Shown here piece after piece: positions 22,721 through 26,804 of a DNA stretch of 26,804 nt; position 1 is the stretch's first letter; each line of letters begins with the position of its first letter. The notes below the pieces were generated by a model, which was given only the letters and a program-made list of their open reading frames with translations, had not been told where the DNA came from and ran no database searches. The DNA comes from a virus: positions 1-26,804 of the IMG/VR virus record IMGVR_UViG_3300029448_000291; one strand, given 5' to 3'. A program made the translations under genes and the position numbers.

Positions 22721-22955
22721 CACCATCTACTCCAGCTACGTTCAAATTAAAAGTAATACCTTGCGAGGTATGTTCCATTTTTACGTCTGATAAGTTCGGT
22801 AACGACTTATCAAGCAATATCTTGATAGCAGTGATCTGGGAGCTTTGTAGCTCAACATCGCCACCTATGTGACCCATGAGTCTATTGATCAGTTGAGAAG
22901 CTTGTATCTTCTTTCTGATCTCCTCAGAGTGTCTTGGGTTTAATCTTCGTGCCAT
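22668..22955 (-). CDS. terS: Terminase small subunit
   Basis: 95 residues from ATG 22955, chosen because AGGA lies 7-8 nt upstream; an in-frame ATG at 23006 would add a hydrophobic 17-residue stretch without a ribosome site. The pattern RHSEEIRKKIQASQLINRLM, then GHIGGDVELQSSQITAIKIL and LDKSLPNLSDVKM resembles small terminases, with an N-terminal helical DNA-binding section. The C-terminus is very acidic (DGDEEESEKENDEEG). It should recognise the packaging start and load terL. It is the first gene of the leftward operon. Confidence 0.7.
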   Translation of the reverse strand: MARRLNPRHSEEIRKKIQASQLINRLMGHIGGDVELQSSQITAIKILLDKSLPNLSDVKMEHTSQGITFNLNVAGVDGDEEESEKENDEEGHLPS

Positions 22956-22988
22956 ATCATTTCCTGTTAAAAATATAAATAAGATGTG

Positions 22989-23020
22989 TGGGTTTGCCCT
23001 ATACATGTATATAAGAACCC
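22989..23020. promoter_or_regulatory. Palindromic operator/promoter candidate upstream of terS
   Basis: A perfect 12-bp palindrome TATACATGTATA (23000-23011) is flanked by an outer inverted pair GGGTT (22990-22994) / AACCC (23016-23020). Reading leftward the site ends ATGTATAGGGC, which resembles the end of T7-type promoters (CTATAGGG). It lies about 45 nt before terS, where a late promoter or operator would be expected. Its activity is inferred. Confidence 0.4.
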
Positions 23021-23030
23021 CCCAGCCATG

Positions 23031-23103
23031 CCACGGTTGTCCAGCGTGGGTAGGGTTGTAGCACTTCGAGGGTTTTCACTGCCCTCGCTTGGTCTTTAAC
23101 CAA
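23031..23103 (+). other. Three consecutive hairpins in the divergent control region
   Basis: Stem 1 is CCACG (23031-23035) / CGTGG (23045-23049). Stem 2 is CGAGGG (23067-23072) / CCCTCG (23082-23087). Stem 3 is TTGGT (23089-23093) / ACCAA (23099-23103) with a five-base loop. They sit in a stretch visibly richer in G+C than its surroundings, with no credible ORF on either strand. Confidence 0.5.
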
Positions 23104-23123
23104 TCGATGTCAGAGCTACGCAT

Positions 23124-23219
23124 TCAGTATCCGTGAGCATTGGCTTACGTTCAACGATCTTGCGTGGTCTGAGGGCAATACCAAAGGCAATAGAAGTGTC
23201 TGTTGGTCACGGATGCTGA
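23124..23219 (+). ncRNA. Candidate structured RNA: 13-bp helix closing a 70-nt loop
   Basis: TCAGTATCCGTGA (23124-23136) pairs with TCACGGATGCTGA (23207-23219) over 13 positions with a single U-G wobble if the plus strand is transcribed; on the minus strand that position would be an A-C mismatch. The 70-nt loop contains a short CCAA/TTGG stem and two copies of GGCAATA. It does not fold as a tRNA. This region and the hairpins before it form most of a roughly 400-nt gene-free stretch. Confidence 0.35.
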
Positions 23220-23244
23220 TCCAATACCAGAATCCCACCTCTAT

Positions 23245-23300
23245 AATCTCTCCCTTTTTTCTCTCGTAAAGGGGGGATTCTCTATCTCCCTTTTAACTTC
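23245..23300 (+). promoter_or_regulatory. Element E, copy 1 (Y-arm / G-run / Y-arm)
   Basis: A pyrimidine tract (CTCTCCCTTTTTTCTCTC) is followed by AAAGGGGGGATT and then CTCTATCTCCC and TTTTAACTTC. AAAGGGGGGATT can pair with the upstream tract or, through GGGGGA/TCTCCC, with the downstream tract. It lies before the first rightward gene. A TATAAT at 23242-23247 touches its left end but has no good -35. Confidence 0.6.
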
Positions 23301-23374
23301 ATAAGTGACTGAATCAAGGTTGCTTTTTCAACTGACTACTCTTCTGAAGTCTTTTGGCTTGATTGCTGAATTAA

Positions 23375-23410
23375 CACACGCAAAGTCGCTGGATTACCCA
23401 TATGCGTGTG
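23375..23410 (+). promoter_or_regulatory. Inverted repeat before the two-TM membrane gene
   Basis: CACACGC (23375-23381) and GCGTGTG (23404-23410) form a seven-base-pair stem with a 22-nt loop. It covers the ATG at 23402, another reason to prefer the start at 23438. Confidence 0.4.
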
Positions 23411-23437
23411 GCTTCTCCTATCTACGAAAGGTATAGC

Positions 23438-23737
23438 ATGAACGATAGAACTCACTTTCAATTCCTCGTAGCCTTATGTGGCTACGGATTGCAATGCATA
23501 ACGATGATTTGGTTTGCTTACTTCTTATCATCTCCTTTTATCTTTAGCATCCTTGACTACAGTCATTGGATTCAGTACTGCATGGCTTTCTTAGCCTTTG
23601 CATTTCCTTTTGCTTTTGGTTTAGCTGGAGTTGCTGGCATCTACTACGTCCTTAAGGATTGGGAAGACTGTCATAGCTTTCGTTGTTATCGGAAAGCTCG
23701 TGCGACAGCTAAACAAAAACTCTTAAGACTTTACTAG
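23438..23737 (+). CDS. Two-TM small membrane protein, unknown function
   Basis: 99 residues from ATG 23438, with AAAGG 7 nt upstream; an in-frame ATG at 23402 has no ribosome site. Two long hydrophobic segments lie at residues ~8-36 (FLVALCGYGLQCITMIWFAY) and ~45-72 (IQYCMAFLAFAFPFAFGLAG), followed by a basic cytoplasmic-type tail (RCYRKARATAKQKLLRLY). It is the first rightward gene, bracketed by element E copies 1 and 2. It could be an early membrane-acting phage protein such as superinfection exclusion or host membrane modification. That is a guess from topology and position only. Confidence 0.55.
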   Translation: MNDRTHFQFLVALCGYGLQCITMIWFAYFLSSPFIFSILDYSHWIQYCMAFLAFAFPFAFGLAGVAGIYYVLKDWEDCHSFRCYRKARATAKQKLLRLY

Positions 23738-23741
23738 TTCT

Positions 23742-23797
23742 ATTTCCTCCTCTTTTTCTTCTGAAAGGGGAGGAATTCTTTCTCCCTTCTTAACTTC
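23742..23797 (+). promoter_or_regulatory. Element E, copy 2 (hairpin and leader before the 174-aa gene)
   Basis: TTCCTCCTCTTT (23744-23755) pairs with AAAGGGGAGGAA (23764-23775) over twelve positions with one wobble. CTCCCTT (23782-23788) can instead pair with AAGGGGAG, bulging one G. The end TTAACTTCA is shared with copy 1. It lies just after the stop of the two-TM gene and before the GGAGG of the next gene, so it may act as terminator, attenuator or leader. Confidence 0.6.
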
Positions 23798-23814
23798 ACT
23801 TTGGAGGTCATACT

Positions 23815-24339
23815 ATGACTGTTATCCTTCCTGTTGAGTCCTCAAAGCAAGAGGACATTCCTATGGCTACTCAACCTAATGAGTCAGCTCCTGTAACCGA
23901 GAATCAGCAAAGATTTCTCGCTGACCTAGTAGCTCGTGGTCAGGTAAAACAAGCCACTGTTGATGGCTTGAAAACCAGAGCGGAAGCATCTGCTTTGTTA
24001 ACTGCTCTACAGGCTAGAGCTAACACCTCTCAACTGCCTAAAGCTTTGGTTTTTAAGCTTCAACAGTTCGGTGTTCGTTTAACACCTGTTCAGTTACCTT
24101 CTCAATCTTCACCTGTTCATTTGTCTACTGAACACTCATCAAGATTTCAGATGCAACAAGCTGGCAGAGATGCTATTGAAGCTGTTAACTCTGGAGCTGA
24201 TGCGAAGGGAGTTCTTCTTACCTTGATCGAGCAAACGATTAAGATTTCTTCAACCACCGCAGAGTTCAACAAACTTCTGCCTGATTCCGACCACGGATCA
24301 GTTAACACAGCTTCTATGTTCGGAGACAAAGTCTCTTGA
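23815..24339 (+). CDS. Unknown protein, Gln/Ser/Ala-rich (174 aa)
   Basis: 174 residues with GGAGG 8 nt before ATG. The N-terminal ~25 residues look unstructured (SSKQEDIPMATQPNESAPV). Residues ~28-70 (TENQQRFLADLVARGQVKQA, then TVDGLKTRAEASALLTALQA) resemble the small helical motif T-x-x-Q-x-x-F-L-x-x-L ... S/T-x-x-E-A-S-x-L-I-x-x-L found in many DNA-related and unknown proteins. The rest is helical (RFQMQQAGRDAIEAVNSG, GVLLTLIEQTIKISSTTAEF). I recognise no enzyme. A strong hairpin follows the gene. Confidence 0.6.
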   Translation: MTVILPVESSKQEDIPMATQPNESAPVTENQQRFLADLVARGQVKQATVDGLKTRAEASALLTALQARANTSQLPKALVFKLQQFGVRLTPVQLPSQSSPVHLSTEHSSRFQMQQAGRDAIEAVNSGADAKGVLLTLIEQTIKISSTTAEFNKLLPDSDHGSVNTASMFGDKVS

Positions 24340-24350
24340 GCATCGGAGCT

Positions 24351-24386
24351 GAGAAGCAAGGGCAACTGAAAGGTTGCCCAAGCTTC
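24351..24386 (+). terminator. Strong hairpin after the 174-aa gene
   Basis: GAAGC, AA, GGGCAAC, loop TGAAAG, GTTGCCC, AA, GCTTC gives 7 bp plus 5 bp around a symmetrical AA/AA internal loop. No T-run follows, so it may be a factor-dependent terminator or an RNA-stabilising end rather than a classical intrinsic terminator. Confidence 0.6.
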
Positions 24387-24395
24387 AGCCTTCCA

Positions 24396-24455
24396 GCATT
24401 TGGTAGCTAAGACTATGCACACAGCAATTAGTAGCTAGGACTATGCACATAAAAT
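24396..24455 (+). promoter_or_regulatory. Element B, copies 1 and 2 in tandem (core GACTATGCACA)
   Basis: Two copies start at 24396 and 24424, a 28-nt period. Shared parts are TAGCTA and GACTATGCACA; copy 2 also has GCAATTAGT upstream. The pair lies after a strong hairpin and 65 nt before the next operon. The AATTAG...CTATG layout is loosely like promoters of single-subunit phage RNA polymerases; a promoter role is inferred. Confidence 0.55.
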
Positions 24456-24475
24456 TGCATGTTACATCCAGTGTG

Positions 24476-24507
24476 TTACTATCAATAACAGTTACTAACA
24501 ATAACAA
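24476..24507 (+). repeat. Tandem 16-nt repeat in the leader of the 80-aa gene
   Basis: TTACTATCAATAACAG is followed directly by TTACTAACAATAACAA (14 of 16 identical). It ends 12 nt before the start codon. It could be a protein-binding site or just leader sequence. Confidence 0.55.
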
Positions 24508-24519
24508 TCTAGGATTAAA

Positions 24520-24762
24520 ATGAAGAAACCACTTAATAACATATTGCCCAAAGATATACGCAAATCATTAGAAAGCAAGTATGTACATTACCTCTTAGGT
24601 TCTCTCACTGAAGCAGAGAGAACTAAGTCAATCATTAAAACTATCTGTACTTGTGTTCGCAACTGGAATGATTCCTTTCTAATCAACCAATGTTTACAAA
24701 GAAACATACCTGTAGTGATCTTACCTGAAGTAAAACCCATAACCGTTAAGGAGGAACAATGA
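24520..24762 (+). CDS. Small unknown protein (80 aa), first gene of an early operon
   Basis: 80 residues (KKPLNNILPKDIRKSLESKY, VHYLLGSLTEAERTKSIIKT, then CTCVRNWNDSFLINQCLQRN and IPVVILPEVKPITVKEEQ). The N-terminal half is basic and helical. I recognise no family. TAGGA lies 6 nt before ATG. The gene overlaps the ART-like gene by ATGA. It follows element B copies 1-2 and the tandem 16-nt repeat. Confidence 0.55.
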   Translation: MKKPLNNILPKDIRKSLESKYVHYLLGSLTEAERTKSIIKTICTCVRNWNDSFLINQCLQRNIPVVILPEVKPITVKEEQ

Positions 24763-25316
24763 AAGATACCTTAAATGAAAAGCATCTGTTTACCAAGCAT
24801 CAGGCTTGGATTAGCGGAATAGCTAATCGGAGATACCGTGCTGTATCTCTAGAAGGTAAAGGAACTGGTGTGGCATCAATGGGTGCTGGTCTTTACTTAA
24901 CTAGCGAAGAACAAGCAAAAAGTTTTGCTCTCTCTTTCTATGGTAACAACGCATTAATTGAAGAGTATGCAGTTACTCATCCGTTAAAGCTAATCGATTA
25001 CTACTCTAAACTTTTTCAAGCATGGAGAAAAGAATGGTACATGAAATATGCCATTAGTCATATGACTGAGATAGACGGAGAGTATTACTTAGAAATCGAT
25101 GAGTATCCAGCAAAGAATGCTCCGCATTATATTCGTGATGGTTACGGCAAATTCTTAACTAACAAGATGGAAGCAACTATCTACTTAGATGGTGTTGCAA
25201 ATCGTAACCCTCTATTCGGTATCTGTCTAATCAACCCACAAAACTACGAGTTAATAAACACAGTTGAAGTAGATGCACCTAAAACCAAAGTTTTATCACT
25301 AAAGGAGTTGATATGA
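24759..25316 (+). CDS. Possible ADP-ribosyltransferase-like protein (185 aa)
   Basis: 185 residues with AAGGAGGAACA before ATG. Residues 26-58 read Y-R-A-V-S, then GVASMGAGLYLTSEEQAKSF. This resembles ADP-ribosyltransferase folds, where an R or H strand is followed by G-x-G-(I/L)-Y-(F/L) and a helix containing A-x-x-(Y/F)-A/C. The next strand, ALIEEYAVTHPLKLID, matches the V-x-L-x-x-P/G-x-x-x-x-L/D strand after it. R27, Y46 and T48 would be NAD-binding; E138 (MEATIYLDG) is a candidate catalytic glutamate but is uncertain. If real, it could modify host proteins early in infection, as T4 Alt/ModA/ModB do. The match is by eye only. Confidence 0.45.
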   Translation: MKDTLNEKHLFTKHQAWISGIANRRYRAVSLEGKGTGVASMGAGLYLTSEEQAKSFALSFYGNNALIEEYAVTHPLKLIDYYSKLFQAWRKEWYMKYAISHMTEIDGEYYLEIDEYPAKNAPHYIRDGYGKFLTNKMEATIYLDGVANRNPLFGICLINPQNYELINTVEVDAPKTKVLSLKELI

Positions 25317-25393
25317 GCATTGCTCACAAACGCAGAAAGAAACTGATCAAACGTGGTCAGTGGAAATTTAAACCTCAACCAAAGGGAGTATGA
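25313..25393 (+). CDS. Micro-gene: 26-residue highly basic peptide
   Basis: The ATG at 25313 overlaps the TGA of the ART-like gene (ATGA), and AAGGAG precedes it by 5 nt. The TGA at 25391-25393 is one base before the ATG of the next gene. The peptide begins MSIAHKRRKKLIKRGQWKFK and ends PQPKGV, with a large excess of Lys/Arg. Coupling on both sides and the strong ribosome site argue for translation. A nucleic-acid-binding or translation-coupling role is possible. Confidence 0.5.
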   Translation: MSIAHKRRKKLIKRGQWKFKPQPKGV

Positions 25394-25394
25394 A

Positions 25395-25787
25395 ATGGAA
25401 GACCTTGACGTACAAACATTAAACAGTAACTACGACCTAAATTCTTTTATAGGTTCTGCAACCTTTACAACTGTGGGTGGTATGTACTCAAAGTACATAG
25501 TATCTGAAGGTGTAAAACATCTTATGACCGAAGCAAATGCAACATGGTTAGTTACAGATGCATTAGCTGTTCATTCTATAGAGCTAACTCAGAAAGCTGG
25601 TTGCAGACTCGTTAGATGTGATGTGACAGTTACTGATTCAAAAGCTCAATTCACAATGGCTAATGATGACAATGAAAAAGTTTACGAAAAAGACTACAGC
25701 TTCACAGACCTTGCTGATGGATTTTATCAATTCTTCATCGGTTGGAATGGCGAAGGCTGGACTCTTTACCTACCATCTGAGCATTAA
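25395..25787 (+). CDS. DUF6876-like protein (130 aa)
   Basis: 130 residues from ATG 25395 with GGGAG 7 nt upstream; an upstream in-frame GTG at 25353 lies inside the micro-gene and is less likely. The pattern LNSFIGSATFTTVGGMYSKY, then IVSEGVKHLMTEANATWLVT, DALAVHSIE and a final GWTLYLPSEH resembles the DUF6876 family (F-x-G-T ... T-x-G-V-K-x-L-x-x-x-A-x-x-x-W-L ... L-x-L-P-S-E), small proteins of phages and plasmids with unknown function. No catalytic motif is visible. A strong hairpin follows. Confidence 0.55.
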   Translation: MEDLDVQTLNSNYDLNSFIGSATFTTVGGMYSKYIVSEGVKHLMTEANATWLVTDALAVHSIELTQKAGCRLVRCDVTVTDSKAQFTMANDDNEKVYEKDYSFTDLADGFYQFFIGWNGEGWTLYLPSEH

Positions 25788-25795
25788 CTTTAACT

Positions 25796-25825
25796 CAAGG
25801 TAACGGCTACCAAGCCGTTGCCTTG
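25796..25825 (+). terminator. Strong 13-bp hairpin after the DUF6876-like gene
   Basis: CAAGGTAACGGCT (25796-25808), loop ACCA, AGCCGTTGCCTTG (25813-25825) pairs completely with one U-G wobble. It is followed by TATCAACATTC rather than a T-run. It ends the operon before element B copy 3. Confidence 0.65.
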
Positions 25826-25845
25826 TATCAACATTCATAGTTGTA

Positions 25846-25885
25846 GCAATTAGTTGCGATGACTATGCACACAAAATAAGGAAAG
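25846..25885 (+). promoter_or_regulatory. Element B, copy 3, plus shared ribosome-site block
   Basis: The 32-nt box at 25846-25877 matches copy 2 at 28 of 32 positions, including GCAATTAGT, GACTATGCACA and AAAAT. It runs into ACAAAATAAGGAAAG (25871-25885), which recurs exactly at 26312-26326 before the next gene. The position is right after a strong hairpin and right before a new operon. Confidence 0.6.
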
Positions 25886-25887
25886 TC

Positions 25888-26340
25888 ATGTCACCTAAAA
25901 TGATACCTGTTGTCTCGCCTGAATCAATTAATGACGGCAAAGTACGCAAACCAATTATGCAGTTTGATGCTGAATTTTTAGTCAGTATGTTTGATGAGTT
26001 TGCTCACAAAAAATACAGTCTAGGTTTTGATTACTGGATAGAAACTCTAACAACTGAAGACAAGATAGAGATCATAACCAAAGGCGAAAATCTTAGTGAT
26101 TCAATTATAGCTTTTATCGAATGGAATAAAAAACAAGTAGAAATGGATTCGATAAGAATGGAAACTCAATGTGTATATGAAGCTGATCCAGAAATGTATG
26201 CTCATCAGGAATCAAAACAAAATTTATTTTCGATGGAAGATGAAAAATACATTCAGGAATGTGCTGAGTTTATTACTACTAAATGGGTTGGCTTTGTTCC
26301 ATCAACTAAAAACAAAATAAGGAAAGATAATGCCAATTGA
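25888..26340 (+). CDS. Unknown acidic protein (150 aa)
   Basis: 150 residues with AAGGA 8 nt before ATG. The sequence is acidic and helical (FDAEFLVSMFDEFAHKKYSL, then GFDYWIETLTTEDKIEIITK, MEDEKYIQECAEFITTKWVG) and ends with a basic tail (STKNKIRKDNAN). No family or motif is recognised. It is the first gene after element B copy 3, and its end overlaps the DUF6891-like gene by 11 nt, so the two are co-expressed. Confidence 0.55.
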   Translation: MSPKMIPVVSPESINDGKVRKPIMQFDAEFLVSMFDEFAHKKYSLGFDYWIETLTTEDKIEIITKGENLSDSIIAFIEWNKKQVEMDSIRMETQCVYEADPEMYAHQESKQNLFSMEDEKYIQECAEFITTKWVGFVPSTKNKIRKDNAN

Positions 26341-26743
26341 CCTTCGCATAGATGCACAGCCCTTGAAGAAAGCTCTCAAGGAAATACAAACCGTAACACA
26401 TAGTAAAGATAACGACATGAAACCTATCGTTACTAAAACAAACTATCAATGTTGCCAAAGCTGTGGTTGTAGTTTTATCTCTCATTATTATGGTGAGGAT
26501 TGCAACTACATTTTTTATCACAACCAAAGCAATGAATCACTCAAAGCTTATGGTTGCACTACGTTGTATCACACGATTGAACCTAACAATCGTAGATTCG
26601 TTGTTGATACTCTTCGCAAACATGGTTGCACCGTTAACTGGGATGGAGATCACCACGAAGCCATTGAAGTTATGGTTCCAAAAGCTAAAGAAATACTAAA
26701 GCCTGAACATTGGGTAACAGAAATTAAAAATGAGAAGTACTAA
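26330..26743 (+). CDS. DUF6891-like small protein (137 aa)
   Basis: 137 residues. The ribosome block ACAAAATAAGGAAAG lies just before ATG. The pattern QCCQSCGCSF, then CNYIFYHNQSNESLKAYGCT, RRFVVDTLRKHGCTVNWDGD and HHEAIEVMV resembles DUF6891-type proteins (a C-C-x-x-C-G motif, FYHxQ, a helix, then G-x-x-V-x-W-D-G-D-xx-x-x-I-x-V). The four N-terminal cysteines (CC, SC, C) could hold a metal, but the spacing is not a standard zinc finger. The biochemical role is unknown. Element E copy 3 follows. Confidence 0.55.
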   Translation: MPIDLRIDAQPLKKALKEIQTVTHSKDNDMKPIVTKTNYQCCQSCGCSFISHYYGEDCNYIFYHNQSNESLKAYGCTTLYHTIEPNNRRFVVDTLRKHGCTVNWDGDHHEAIEVMVPKAKEILKPEHWVTEIKNEKY

Positions 26744-26748
26744 ATCAT

Positions 26749-26803
26749 AATCCCCCTCTTTTCTTTATATAGGGGGGGTATCTCTTTCTCCCCCTAAACA
26801 CCA
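26749..26803 (+). promoter_or_regulatory. Element E, copy 3
   Basis: CCCCCTCTTTTCTTT is followed by ATAGGGGGGGTAT and then CTCTTTCTCCCCCT. The G-run can pair with CCCCCTCT on the left or CCCCCT on the right. It starts after the stop of the DUF6891-like gene and is cut off by the window edge, so its downstream partner gene is unseen. Confidence 0.55.
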
Positions 26804-26804
26804 T

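Noticed and set aside
23085-23230. tRNA or tmRNA gene in the divergent region
   Set aside because: GTTCAA at ~23149 recalls a T-loop, but no matching T-stem, anticodon arm or acceptor stem can be formed. The 13-bp helix does not fit a tRNA.
23242-23247. Perfect TATAAT as a sigma-70 promoter for the rightward genes
   Set aside because: The hexamer 17 nt upstream is unlike TTGACA, and there is no extended -10 TG. It may still be a weak promoter, so it is mentioned only with element E.
24147-24422. Minus-strand 91-codon ORF across the end of the 174-residue gene
   Set aside because: It opposes the rightward operon, overlaps the strong hairpin and element B, and shows no domain.
25353-25394. 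Upstream GTG start for the DUF6876-like protein
   Set aside because: It would place the first 14 residues inside the basic micro-gene in another frame without a ribosome site. ATG 25395 has GGGAG upstream and fits the family start better.
24396-25877. CRISPR-like interpretation of the GACTATGCACA repeats
   Set aside because: There are only three copies, two in tandem without a spacer and one 1.4 kb away across several genes, and no cas genes.

Overview
The window is part of a tailed double-stranded DNA bacteriophage genome (Caudoviricetes). It is AT-rich and almost gap-free, with genes linked by ATGA, GTGA or TAATG overlaps. Terminase, portal, scaffold, HK97-type coat, two head-tail adaptors and a lysis cassette lie in one block. 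No tape-measure gene is visible between coat and fibres, and the adaptor and nozzle-like proteins suggest a short-tailed (podovirus-like) virion. The low-complexity tail proteins (LamG, cupredoxin, BppU-like, chitin-binding-like and S/T-D-S repeats) are typical of phages from marine metagenomes. This assignment is inferred from composition and families; no host gene or integrase is visible.

Layout. Positions 1-22955 form one leftward (minus-strand) late operon. In transcription order it holds: small terminase, a conserved small protein, large terminase, a 54-residue XhlA-like membrane protein, a one-TM protein, holin, M15 endolysin, a small protein, portal, two small proteins, scaffold, major capsid protein, an intrinsic terminator (14581-14612), two adaptors, a BppU-like protein, an 18-residue-repeat protein, three small fibre proteins, a 1916-residue LamG giant, a tail assembly chaperone, a 945-residue nozzle/propeller-like protein, and a gpJ-like fibre/tip protein cut by the left edge. 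Positions 22956-23437 are a divergent control region with a palindrome, several hairpins and a long-range RNA helix. Positions 23438-26743 are rightward (plus-strand) small genes, probably early or host-takeover: a two-TM protein, an unknown 174-residue protein, then two operons of mostly unknown proteins. One of these resembles ADP-ribosyltransferases, one resembles DUF6876 and one resembles DUF6891.

The rightward part is organised by two families of repeated intergenic elements. Element E occurs three times (23245-23300, 23742-23797, 26749-26803). It is a pyrimidine arm, a G-run and a second pyrimidine arm, so the G-run can pair with either side. Element B occurs three times (24396, 24424, 25846). 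It is a roughly 32-nt box with core GACTATGCACA, each time downstream of a very strong hairpin and upstream of an operon, as a terminator-plus-promoter unit would be.

The most unusual protein feature is in the LamG giant. A cupredoxin-like domain with intact copper-ligand residues appears to be split by insertion of a whole LamG domain.
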